Assembly: GCA_040006755.1 (NCBI GenBank) | Contig: JBDTWJ010000169.1 | Location: forward strand, 1-7,357 | Reading direction: 5' to 3' | Length of the DNA: 7,357 nt | Source of the DNA: JAENVT01 sp040006755 | Lineage (GTDB): Bacteria > Actinomycetota > Acidimicrobiia > Acidimicrobiales > Ilumatobacteraceae | Shown here: positions 1 through 6,624 of the stretch, one piece after another | How positions within the stretch are numbered: the stretch's first letter is position 1 | Layout of the letters: the number at the start of each line of letters is the position of its first letter | Position numbers and translations under genes: made by a program | Notes under the pieces: generated by a model | What the model was told of the DNA's origin: nothing | The model's input: only the letters and a program-made list of their open reading frames with translations | Database searches by the model: none

Positions 1-1
1 T

Positions 2-154
2 GTCCTGCTCGAGAACGTGACCGAGAGCTTCGTGCTGTTCTATTCCTACATATGGGTGCTGCTGATCGCCGCGTCTTTCGCGCCAGTTCTCTCGGTGCGA
101 AGTCCCGATCAGGAATCCGTGGCCGAGGAAGCGATTTCGTCAAGCAGCCTATGA
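2..154 (+). CDS. C-terminal end of an O-antigen ligase/polymerase-like membrane protein (partial, 5' end outside window)
   Basis: An open frame enters from the left edge and runs 50 codons to TGA at 152-154. The piece begins VLLENVTESFVLFYSYIWVL and continues as one hydrophobic membrane segment (about residues 9-30), then a short polar tail rich in Glu and Ser. An N-x-TES motif just before the last membrane span is what I expect at the C-terminus of O-antigen ligase / Wzy polymerase (Wzy_C-like) proteins, which join lipid-linked glycan units or transfer glycan to an acceptor on the outer face of the membrane. No start codon is in the window, so the full length is unknown. The last 46 bases overlap, tail to tail, the end of the minus-strand dehydrogenase gene. 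The surrounding sugar genes support the call. With only 50 residues visible, another polytopic membrane protein remains possible. Confidence 0.6.
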   Translation, partial: VLLENVTESFVLFYSYIWVLLIAASFAPVLSVRSPDQESVAEEAISSSSL

Positions 155-1062
155 GGCGGCAGCACGCTCCTCAGCTCCATCTCCTGATCAACGTCACCGT
201 TCAACAACCGCAGGAAGTGGTCGAGCTGGAGCTGTAGCGGCTCTCCGGTGTAACGGATGACCGGAATCTCGATGATCGTTTGTTGGCTGTATCCAGCTGA
301 CTCGTCAAAGGCAGCGCCGTCCACATGCCGATATATCGTGATCGACTGGCGAAGCAGGTCGACGTCGATCAATCGGTTTCGCTCGGCGATGCTGAGCGAG
401 CGCACCTTGTGTTGCGACGTGCGCGACGCAGAGAGCACTGCAATTCGTCCAGATGTGAACTTGAGTGATGCCTCGGCAACGTCCTCTGCTCCGATCTCGC
501 TCGTCGGCGCGAAGTACCCGAAGTGCCCGTGCGCGCTCGACGGATAGTCCCCGGTGAGTCGAAGCACAAGGTCGAGGTCATGTATCAAAAGGTCAGAGCC
601 AACCCCCGTCGCGATACGGCCCGAGTACGGCGAATGACGCATCGTTGCGATGCGAAGAGGCTCGTCGGCGATCTCTGCAGCAGTTCGTACCGCTGGATTG
701 AATCGCTCGAGCAAGCCGCACATCAGCGGCACCCCGCGGCGAGATGCACTCTCGACGATCGCGGATGTGTGTGAAAAAACGTCGGCCAAGGGCTTTTCGA
801 GTAACAGTGGAGTGCCATTGTCGATGACCGCATTCGCGAGGTCGAAGTGATATTGCGTGGGAGCGGCGACAATCACTGCGTCTACCGAACCGAGGTCTGG
901 TTCTGGGATCCATTTGGTGCCGAATCGCTCTGCAACACGCTGACCAGCGTCGGAATTCGGGTCACTCACCCATCCGAGTTCGGCTCCGGGGTGGCCGGCG
1001 ACGACTCGTGCGTGAAGTGCACCCATGGACCCGACGCCGACAACCCCGATTCGTACTGTCAC
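109..1062 (-). CDS. Gfo/Idh/MocA-family NAD(P)-dependent nucleotide-sugar dehydrogenase
   Basis: A 317-residue protein, a usual length for this cytoplasmic oxidoreductase family. The N-terminal Rossmann fold shows the dinucleotide-binding pattern GVVGVGSMGALH (residues 6-17). The family EKP motif is at 89-91, with Lys90 the expected catalytic lysine. GLLERFNP (116-123) opens the C-terminal domain, and DLLIHDLD (157-164) supplies the His/Asp of the active site. The ERFNP and IHDLD segments resemble enzymes that oxidise C3 of UDP-GlcNAc or UDP-GlcNAcA (GnnA- or WbpB-type). The aminotransferase immediately upstream would then aminate the 3-keto product. Substrate choice is inference. Translation starts at GTG (1060-1062), preceded by GGAGGG five bases upstream; the aminotransferase stop lies one base away, so the two are almost certainly co-translated. 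The 3' end overlaps a convergent membrane-protein gene by 46 bases. Myo-inositol or another sugar dehydrogenase is the alternative. Confidence 0.88.
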   Translation of the reverse strand: MTVRIGVVGVGSMGALHARVVAGHPGAELGWVSDPNSDAGQRVAERFGTKWIPEPDLGSVDAVIVAAPTQYHFDLANAVIDNGTPLLLEKPLADVFSHTSAIVESASRRGVPLMCGLLERFNPAVRTAAEIADEPLRIATMRHSPYSGRIATGVGSDLLIHDLDLVLRLTGDYPSSAHGHFGYFAPTSEIGAEDVAEASLKFTSGRIAVLSASRTSQHKVRSLSIAERNRLIDVDLLRQSITIYRHVDGAAFDESAGYSQQTIIEIPVIRYTGEPLQLQLDHFLRLLNGDVDQEMELRSVLPPHRLLDEIASSATDS

Positions 1063-1063
1063 G

Positions 1064-2176
1064 TCAGCCCTCCATCAAGTCAGAGACAGTGGACACGATT
1101 CTGTCAATGTCCGCATTGGTCAAGAACTGGTGCACGGGCAGCGACACACACCGTTGGATCACATCGGTCGCTACAGGGAAGCTGTCAACGATCACCTGCG
1201 GATGATCGAGATAGCACTCGTAGTCGAACACCAGCTTCGGGTAGTAGATGCCGCACCCGACGCCGGCGGCCCCTAGTTCGTCGATGAGCTTGTCGCGCGT
1301 CAACCGCGCACCGTCCTCGATCAAGATCGTGTACTGGTGCCAGACGTGGTGTCGACCCGGAAGAGCTGCAGGCGTCGTGATTCCCGGCACCTGTAACAGG
1401 CCCTCACTGAGAGCCGCAGCGTTTCGCTGGCGAGTGGCGACATTGGCCTCGTAGGTGCGCAGTTGAGGGACGCAGACGGCAGCTTGAAGGTCAGTGAGCC
1501 GATAGTTGTTGCCGGCCATCTCGTACTGATATCGCTGCCGCATGCCTTGATTGCGCAGCACGCGCAGGCGGTCCGCCATGACGTCGTCGTTGGTCGATAT
1601 CAGTCCGCCTTCGGCAGACGTGATGTTCTTTGTTGCATAGAGCGAGAAACACCCGATGCCCCACGTCCCCGCAGCACGACCGTTGATATTCGCAGCGTGT
1701 GCCTGTGCGGCATCTTCGATCAGATGGAGATCGTGCTCGGTCGCCAAGGTGGAGATCGAATCCATATCAGCGCACTGCCCGTACAGGTGCACCGGAAGGA
1801 GCACCTTCGTTCGCGGGGTGATCGCAGCAGCCATCGCTTGGGGGTCCACATTGAAGTCGGTGTAGCCGATGTCGGCAAAGCGAGCCGTCGCGCCGGCGGC
1901 GATTATGGCGTTGAGCGTGGCAACAAAGGTGAAAGGACTGGTGATGACCTCGTCCCCCGGCTCGAGGTCGAGCACGTTGACCGCGGCAATGAGCGCCGTT
2001 GTGCCGTTGTTGACAGCCACCACGTGCTTGACGCCAGACAGAGAAGCGAACTCGTCTTCGAGTCGCTTGACGACGGGCCCCTGGGCGATCACGCCGCTAC
2101 GAAGGACCTCGAGCACCATCGATTCGACATCCGGACCGAGCCTGACGGTGGAAATTGGGATGTTGGGTTCTGACAC
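1064..2176 (-). CDS. DegT/DnrJ/EryC1/StrS-family PLP-dependent sugar aminotransferase
   Basis: A 370-residue protein, full length for the family. These enzymes move an amino group, usually from glutamate, onto a keto-sugar nucleotide in the cytoplasm. Visible landmarks are NNGTTAL (56-62), which binds the cofactor phosphate; TSPFTFVAT (79-87); EDAAQAHAA (154-162), whose Asp155 should contact the pyridine nitrogen; and SLYATKNITSAEGG (178-191), whose Lys183 is the expected Schiff-base lysine. HVWHQYTI and GIYYPKLV, typical of the C-terminal domain, are also present. Start is GTG at 2174-2176: an in-frame TAA lies only four codons further upstream and no Shine-Dalgarno is obvious. The dehydrogenase begins one base after its stop, so the pair likely forms a 3-oxidation/3-amination module of the GnnA-GnnB or WbpB-WbpE kind. 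Whether the sugar is a UDP- or dTDP-derivative, and which carbon is aminated, cannot be read from the sequence. Confidence 0.93.
   Translation of the reverse strand: MSEPNIPISTVRLGPDVESMVLEVLRSGVIAQGPVVKRLEDEFASLSGVKHVVAVNNGTTALIAAVNVLDLEPGDEVITSPFTFVATLNAIIAAGATARFADIGYTDFNVDPQAMAAAITPRTKVLLPVHLYGQCADMDSISTLATEHDLHLIEDAAQAHAANINGRAAGTWGIGCFSLYATKNITSAEGGLISTNDDVMADRLRVLRNQGMRQRYQYEMAGNNYRLTDLQAAVCVPQLRTYEANVATRQRNAAALSEGLLQVPGITTPAALPGRHHVWHQYTILIEDGARLTRDKLIDELGAAGVGCGIYYPKLVFDYECYLDHPQVIVDSFPVATDVIQRCVSLPVHQFLTNADIDRIVSTVSDLMEG
1068..1073 (-). promoter_or_regulatory. Shine-Dalgarno of the Gfo/Idh/MocA dehydrogenase gene
   Basis: Read on the minus strand, GGAGGG lies five bases before the GTG at 1060-1062. 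It sits within the last codons of the aminotransferase gene. It is the clearest ribosome-binding site in the window and supports the GTG as the true start. Confidence 0.7.
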
Positions 2177-2185
2177 AGGTTGGAG

Positions 2186-2191
2186 AGGTTA
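2186..2191 (-). promoter_or_regulatory. Possible -10 box (TAACCT) upstream of the aminotransferase gene
   Basis: On the minus strand TAACCT fits the actinobacterial TANNNT -10 pattern and ends nine bases before the GTG start. No Shine-Dalgarno is seen between box and start, and no -35 element at a normal distance. It could give the aminotransferase-dehydrogenase pair its own nearly leaderless transcript. A TANNNT match by chance is common, so this is tentative. Confidence 0.22.
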
Positions 2192-2246
2192 CCCGTCGAG
2201 CGATGAGGACGCCCCGACAAGCCTTCACGCACGGGACGGGTCCTCG

Positions 2247-4070
2247 CTAGGGCAACCCCGGCACGAGCCAGACAAACTGTGACTCGACGTTGTATCCGCT
2301 GTATTGGACGCGTCCCAACAGGGTCGCCCCGTTCACGTCGAGCCACGCTGGGCGTTCTATAGATCGTCGTCCAGAAGGCGCCTCGATCAGCAAGAACTGA
2401 TCCGATAAGCACGGTGAGCCGCTGAGAACGAAGTCTGCGAACTGATTCGACCCTGGATACCCTCCAACGACCCAGGGCACATCGGCCGGCTTGGCGCCGA
2501 GAGCGATGGCCGACAACGGCGTTCCGCCAGCGAGATCGACGAGACAACGTCGGGCACTCTGCGGTGCTCGGGCGCCGATGGCCTGCAGTTCGCGAATGTA
2601 CCTTGCTGTCTCCGGGTGGACATCGATCGCTCCGAAGGAGCCGAGGTCCACCCGTTGATTCTCAGCATGCAGTGTGTCGTTGAGACGATACGGTTCGTGA
2701 ATTGCCCGATCGAGCACGGTGTTCGAAGCAATGCCTCCGACGACGAAGAACAGAGCGATGGGCAGCGCCACTAGCGCCAGTCGCCAGCCACGGGAGTTCG
2801 TGTTCTCGCGAAGCAGCTCCGTTTGAGACGAGATCATCACGATACCGTGTACAAGAAGGCCGAGTCCGAGGACGCCAATGGTCAGGACAACCTGCCGGAC
2901 AAGACCATTTCCACTCCCGGCAGCAGCACCGACTGCCATGAGCGAGATGAGTGGTCCCAACACAGATCTGCGGGATCGCGCACGGGAGTTGGCGGTGGCC
3001 CACAAAGTCATCATGGATGCCAGGCGGATCCACCACCACCCGATCGAGTCGCCGCTCACCTCGACTTCGGGAAAGGTACGTAGAAAGACGATCGCGGTTA
3101 CGACTGATCCAATGGTTGTAATTGCCAATCGCCATTCCGCGCGACGTATCACCCTCCAGAGGAGCAAAATGATGATGGCGCCTAACGAATACTTGAGGAA
3201 CCACGGGCCATACACCTGCTTCATCTCGGTGAGCTCCCACAACGACTCGGGAGTATGGCTGCCGAGCAGGTTGCCGGCGTGGATCCCCCGCGAGAGACGT
3301 CGCGCAATCGCGAGGGGCGACCCAGTCAAGACAACGAACAGCACAGCTCCTGCGAGGAATCCAGCTGCCAGGCTCCATAGACGACTCACCAACCACTTGG
3401 CACCACGTATTAGTACGAGCGTTCCAATTGAAAGAACCCCGATCACAACGAACGCTGGTGCCTTGACGACGATCCCGAGACACAACGAGAGAGCGAGCAG
3501 CGCCTCCATGGGCACGCGCCTGCGCAGGCGTTCGACATCAACGGGTGGATCCTCGATAGCGAGACATGCCGTCATAGCTGCGATGAGCAACGTCAGGACG
3601 AGAACGACGAGGTTGTACCCGGGCGTCGGAATCCAGTTGGTGTAGAACGCGAATGACAAGGAGGCCAAGCACGCGGCGATGAAGGCTGTGACCAAGGGCC
3701 GAGATCGAGCGAACAGCGTCGAGCACGTGCTGCTGCACAAGCGGGCTACGACGGCCAGTGTTCCGATCAGAACTAGAACGCCGGCGATACGAAAACGAGC
3801 AATCGAATCGTTGCTTAGCCACCAAATCGGAGCGAGCAAGCTGTCGAAACCTGACGCCGCCGAACTCGACGAGTGTGGGAACTCGACCGACAGTAGGTAG
3901 TAGGACTCGTCAGATGCGTCTAGTCCACGGCCACTGTTGGCTACGACTTCGAAGATCCACTTCAGCGCCACAACGGCGCAGACCAAGGTGACGGCGAGCG
4001 CAATACATCCGAGAGGCGTCCTCGGGAATCGGTGACGGTCATGCAGCATCGTCCGCAACGGTGCTCCCAT
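2247..4070 (-). CDS. Large polytopic membrane protein, GT-C-type glycosyltransferase-like
   Basis: With the ATG at 4068-4070 the protein has 607 residues; a GTG at 4103 would add 11. I count about ten to twelve hydrophobic spans in the first 440 residues, then about 170 mostly polar residues with no membrane segment, probably on the outer face. Right after the first span comes GLDASDESYY (about residues 49-58), an acidic DxxDE-type motif in the first outer loop. GT-C lipid-phospho-sugar glycosyltransferases (ArnT/PMT/GtrII-like) carry an acidic motif in that place. A conserved-looking NWIPTPGYN follows at about 145-153. The likely role is transfer of a sugar from a polyprenyl-phosphate donor to glycan or lipid at the membrane. 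Donor and acceptor cannot be deduced. The aminotransferase follows 70 bases downstream. I chose the ATG because TAGCGT sits exactly seven bases before it; GTG at 4079 and ATG at 4049 are alternatives. A membrane protein of another kind is not excluded. Confidence 0.7.
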   Translation of the reverse strand: MGAPLRTMLHDRHRFPRTPLGCIALAVTLVCAVVALKWIFEVVANSGRGLDASDESYYLLSVEFPHSSSSAASGFDSLLAPIWWLSNDSIARFRIAGVLVLIGTLAVVARLCSSTCSTLFARSRPLVTAFIAACLASLSFAFYTNWIPTPGYNLVVLVLTLLIAAMTACLAIEDPPVDVERLRRRVPMEALLALSLCLGIVVKAPAFVVIGVLSIGTLVLIRGAKWLVSRLWSLAAGFLAGAVLFVVLTGSPLAIARRLSRGIHAGNLLGSHTPESLWELTEMKQVYGPWFLKYSLGAIIILLLWRVIRRAEWRLAITTIGSVVTAIVFLRTFPEVEVSGDSIGWWWIRLASMMTLWATANSRARSRRSVLGPLISLMAVGAAAGSGNGLVRQVVLTIGVLGLGLLVHGIVMISSQTELLRENTNSRGWRLALVALPIALFFVVGGIASNTVLDRAIHEPYRLNDTLHAENQRVDLGSFGAIDVHPETARYIRELQAIGARAPQSARRCLVDLAGGTPLSAIALGAKPADVPWVVGGYPGSNQFADFVLSGSPCLSDQFLLIEAPSGRRSIERPAWLDVNGATLLGRVQYSGYNVESQFVWLVPGLP

Positions 4071-4077
4071 CGACGTC

Positions 4078-4083
4078 ACGCTA
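4078..4083 (-). promoter_or_regulatory. Candidate -10 box (TAGCGT) for a leaderless GT-C-like transcript
   Basis: On the minus strand TAGCGT matches TANNNT and ends seven bases before the ATG at 4068-4070. That spacing would place the transcription start on the start codon itself. No good Shine-Dalgarno precedes this ATG; a GGAGAG is 21 bases away. No convincing -35 is seen. If correct, the GTG starts at 4103 and 4079 are not used. Confidence 0.35.
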
Positions 4084-4144
4084 CAGCGCGACTCTCCGCG
4101 CACACCGGAGCTCTTCGTCGGATCGCTAATCCAACGGCGGCCAG

Positions 4145-4150
4145 TATCGT
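4145..4150 (+). promoter_or_regulatory. Candidate -10 box (TATCGT) for a leaderless methyltransferase transcript
   Basis: TATCGT fits TANNNT and ends six bases before the ATG at 4157. The bases between are CGCCGT, with no Shine-Dalgarno, so initiation at or next to the A of ATG (a leaderless message) is the simplest reading. A clear -35 is not visible at 16-18 bases. Confidence 0.4.
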
Positions 4151-4156
4151 CGCCGT

Positions 4157-4798
4157 ATGTCCATTCGACACAGGGTCCTCGGCCATCCGCGAGGTTACGC
4201 GGCGTTTCGACGGCTGCTTCGAGCCGAATCGGCGACTCGGACGATCATCACCGATCACATCCGATGCAAGCCAGGCGACCGAGTGCTGGATCTCGGATGT
4301 GGCAACGGCGAACTGGCTAACTACCTGCCTGGAGTCGAGTACGTAGGCGTCGACCACAATCCGAAGTACATCGCGTCTGCTCGGGGACCTCGAACCAGCG
4401 CCGCACATGTCGAGTTTCTCGAGGCCGACCTGGCCGACCTCGGCTCACTGACCCTTGAGAACTTCGACGTGGTCGTTGCATTGGGCGTGCTCCATCATCT
4501 TTCAACGCCCGTCGCCTCGGCGACCGTGGCGAATGCGTACGACTTGCTGAACGACGAGGGAAGGTTGGTAACACTCGATCCCACATTTCACCCAGAGCAA
4601 CGCTCCATCACACGAATACTCATGGCAATGGACCGCGGCTTATACGTACGACACCCCGAGGACTACGAGCGGCTCATTCGAGCTTCGTTTCCTGACCTGC
4701 GCACGACCATCAGATCCGACCTCGTTCCGTTTCCATATACGCACTGCATCATCGAGGCATCAAAGCCGAAGCGCGATATACCGGCGATCACATCCTGA
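4157..4798 (+). CDS. Class I SAM-dependent methyltransferase (plus-strand, monocistronic)
   Basis: A 213-residue cytoplasmic protein with a full Rossmann-type methyltransferase core. Motif I, VLDLGCGNG, is at 43-51. The acidic residue ending strand 2, which should bind the ribose of SAM, is Asp66 in YVGVDHNP. EADLADL at 89-95 is the strand-3 region. FDVVVALGVLHHLS (103-116) is the motif that closes the cofactor pocket. The C-terminal half has MDRGLYVRHPEDY followed by a PFPYTH segment, a pattern I associate with methyltransferases of polysaccharide clusters. That suggests O- or N-methylation of a sugar, glycan or nucleotide-sugar intermediate; the exact acceptor is unknown. It is the only complete plus-strand gene here. 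It diverges from the GT-C-like gene and converges with the second methyltransferase across 20 bases, so it probably has its own promoter. The ATG start leaves no room for an upstream Shine-Dalgarno, consistent with a leaderless message. Confidence 0.88.
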   Translation: MSIRHRVLGHPRGYAAFRRLLRAESATRTIITDHIRCKPGDRVLDLGCGNGELANYLPGVEYVGVDHNPKYIASARGPRTSAAHVEFLEADLADLGSLTLENFDVVVALGVLHHLSTPVASATVANAYDLLNDEGRLVTLDPTFHPEQRSITRILMAMDRGLYVRHPEDYERLIRASFPDLRTTIRSDLVPFPYTHCIIEASKPKRDIPAITS

Positions 4799-4818
4799 GC
4801 ACGGTCCTTGAGTCGTCG

Positions 4819-5691
4819 TCACTCTTGTCGCCGTCGAATGGTGTAACGGACTGGGGAAACGAATGCTGGAGGTAGCCGACGAAGAAGGTTGCCCAAGCGA
4901 AGCCGTTGCGACGTCCGGGCGAGAAAGCGAATCACACTGCCGTGTCGTTTCCCGAACTCCGGGTCAGTCAGTGTTCGCCCGAGCGAGTCCCACAGAACCC
5001 CTTCCTTGAACTCGACGTCGAGTTCTCGCGAGGCGCACCATCCGCGGATCTGCCTAGCAGTGATCCAGTTCAAGGAGATCCACACCGAGGACCGGCTGAC
5101 AGCCGCGGGCAGCAGTCGCGCGGTCGAGCCTGGTCGCCCGGGTATCAGCGGCAGACCGAAGTGAGGTTCGTAGGGAAAGGTGTAGTTCGGGTGCATGTGC
5201 ACCATCGTCCCGTTCGGTGCGAGAACAGAAAGCGCCGCTTCGAGCGCCAAGCGCCAATCGGTCACGTGCTCGAGGACGTTCAGGGAAAATATGAGATCGA
5301 AGTTCTGTCCGATATCCGGGCTCAACGCCTCGGCGACCATATCCAGTTGAGGTGGCCGTGCGAGAGCGCCGGCGAGGCATGACCTCGCAACGGCGATGAA
5401 CTCGAAACCGGATCCGGCAGGTTCGAGTTCGGTGATGTCGACTCCGAGATCCGCGAGGAACGCGGAGAAGAGGCCGATGCCGCTACCCAATTCGAGCACC
5501 CTCAAACCGGGTCGCAAGAACGGTCCGACGACTCGACGAGCCACATGCACTTCGCCCACGTAGGTCTCGAGTTGGGCGCGAACTGCGCTGAGTTCGCCGC
5601 CGATCTTCAGTTGGATCGCTTTGGCAATGGAGTCCCAGTCCACTAGCCCTACAAAGTCGGCCAGCGCTAGGTCGAGATCAGGATAATTCAT
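4819..5691 (-). CDS. Class I SAM-dependent methyltransferase, second type, with long C-terminal extension
   Basis: A 290-residue cytoplasmic protein. Motif I, VLELGSGIG, is at 65-73. The strand-2 acid is in ITELEP (Glu88 or Glu90). FDLIFSLNVLEHV (131-143) is the post-I region seen in sugar and small-molecule methyltransferases. The sequence MHPNYTFPYEPHF (156-168) follows, and then a basic C-terminus ending in IRRRQE. About 70 residues precede the core. It shares little with the 213-residue enzyme on the other strand beyond the fold, so the two should methylate different positions or substrates. Start is ATG at 5689-5691, six bases after the stop of the beta-propeller gene, with only a weak GAG as ribosome site. 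It is the last gene of the minus-strand run. Its 3' end faces the other methyltransferase gene, 20 bases away. The arginine-rich tail might bring it to the membrane (speculative). Confidence 0.87.
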   Translation of the reverse strand: MNYPDLDLALADFVGLVDWDSIAKAIQLKIGGELSAVRAQLETYVGEVHVARRVVGPFLRPGLRVLELGSGIGLFSAFLADLGVDITELEPAGSGFEFIAVARSCLAGALARPPQLDMVAEALSPDIGQNFDLIFSLNVLEHVTDWRLALEAALSVLAPNGTMVHMHPNYTFPYEPHFGLPLIPGRPGSTARLLPAAVSRSSVWISLNWITARQIRGWCASRELDVEFKEGVLWDSLGRTLTDPEFGKRHGSVIRFLARTSQRLRLGNLLRRLPPAFVSPVRYTIRRRQE

Positions 5692-5697
5692 CGCGGC

Positions 5698-6624
5698 TCA
5701 AGTCGATCTCACACGTCGGGCGAGTCCGAAACCAGTTCGTCCATACCCGTCTCCGTTGTACAAGAGCCACGTCTCGTCGTTCCACTCGAAGACACACGGG
5801 TAGCAGATCATCTCGCCGTCCCAGTCGCCGGAGGTCGGCTCAATACCCATGTTGTCGTCCATTCGCTGCCAGACCAGCCCGTCGCTCGAGGCAGCTCGAC
5901 CAAGTCGATAGCTCGTGGGGGCGACGTGGCTGCGGTACGAGTACAACATCTCGAGCTGAGGCGATTCTTGGTGAACGCACGGTCTCGAGATTGCGTACTC
6001 ACCGTCATGGATGAGGTCAAGACAAGGATGTGGATCTCGCACCCATGTCATCCCATCTGAACTTGTCGCACGACGAACCACGTGCTTCATATCATCGGCG
6101 GTTGCACCCCACGCGGTATTGGTGCCATACCACATGGTCAACGAATCACCCGCCGAAACGACCCACGGGTACGACAGCGTGAACGGGTCCTCCTCGCTGC
6201 GATCCATCACTGGAACTCGGCCGACGCGAACGAATGGATCGTCGGTGCTCGACCTCAACGCCAGACCTATCGAGTTTGCCCACGGCACGGTCACCCGCAG
6301 GTTCCATCCCATGTAGTACAACAATTCCGCACCGCGCCAGTGGACGACGGAACCAACGGCGACCCCGCTGTCATCAAACAGGCCGAGTTGGCCCGGTGAG
6401 AGCACCGGCTCGTGGTCAACCTCTATGACGCGGAAACCCTGATCTGGTGCGAGGACCACGGAACCGATGTGCGACCGCCCACCCTCATCACGTGCCGAGA
6501 AGTAGACGCGAAGAGTGCCGTCCAGATTCCAAGAAACTGTCGGTGTCGAGGCGTGGCTGAGGGCCCACCAGTCTTCCCCCGACGGCACGAAGACTCGGCC
6601 GAGCTTCTCCCATCGCACTGTCAC
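5698..6624 (-). CDS. Five-bladed beta-propeller protein, GH43/GH32-superfamily-like
   Basis: A 308-residue protein with no signal peptide or membrane span. It is built of about five repeats of short beta strands rich in Trp and Tyr. Each repeat opens with a polar or acidic residue followed by a Pro/Gly-Val strand: HASTPTV (24-30), FDDSGVAV (83-90), EDPFTLSYPWV (135-145), GEYAISRPCV (188-197) and DGEMICYPCV (249-258). Paired SDGMTW and SDGLVW segments lie between the later blades. This is the layout of the glycoside hydrolase 43/32/62/68 propeller fold, whose active site uses three carboxylates from different blades. Asp84/85, Glu135/Asp136, Glu189 and Glu251 are the candidates. Function is unknown: glycan cleavage, transfer or sugar binding are all possible, and cytoplasmic location argues against polymer degradation outside. 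The GTG start at 6622-6624 overlaps the acyltransferase stop as GTGA. An in-frame extension to 6885 reads through that gene and looks non-native. Confidence 0.82.
   Translation of the reverse strand: MTVRWEKLGRVFVPSGEDWWALSHASTPTVSWNLDGTLRVYFSARDEGGRSHIGSVVLAPDQGFRVIEVDHEPVLSPGQLGLFDDSGVAVGSVVHWRGAELLYYMGWNLRVTVPWANSIGLALRSSTDDPFVRVGRVPVMDRSEEDPFTLSYPWVVSAGDSLTMWYGTNTAWGATADDMKHVVRRATSSDGMTWVRDPHPCLDLIHDGEYAISRPCVHQESPQLEMLYSYRSHVAPTSYRLGRAASSDGLVWQRMDDNMGIEPTSGDWDGEMICYPCVFEWNDETWLLYNGDGYGRTGFGLARRVRST

Noticed and set aside
1463..2173. 236-codon plus-strand open frame antisense to the aminotransferase
   Set aside because: It lies wholly opposite a gene with complete catalytic motifs; its translation is Arg/Asp/His-rich with no recognisable domain. 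A shadow of codon bias.
2205..2245. Inverted repeat gaggac (2205-2210) / gtcctc (2240-2245) between the GT-C-like and aminotransferase genes, possible terminator
   Set aside because: Only six pairs with a 29-base loop, interior pairing poor, no T-tract. Too weak to call a terminator or regulatory hairpin.
2878..3645. 255-codon plus-strand open frame, and a 273-codon minus-strand frame at 2662-3483, inside the GT-C-like gene
   Set aside because: Both are Arg/Ser/Thr- or Arg/Cys-rich without membrane spans or motifs, while the overlapping frame encodes regular membrane helices. Shadows.
4799..4818. Possible bidirectional terminator between the two convergent methyltransferase genes
   Set aside because: Only a four-base gagt/actc stem can be drawn around 4810-4824 and no T-rich run follows on either strand.
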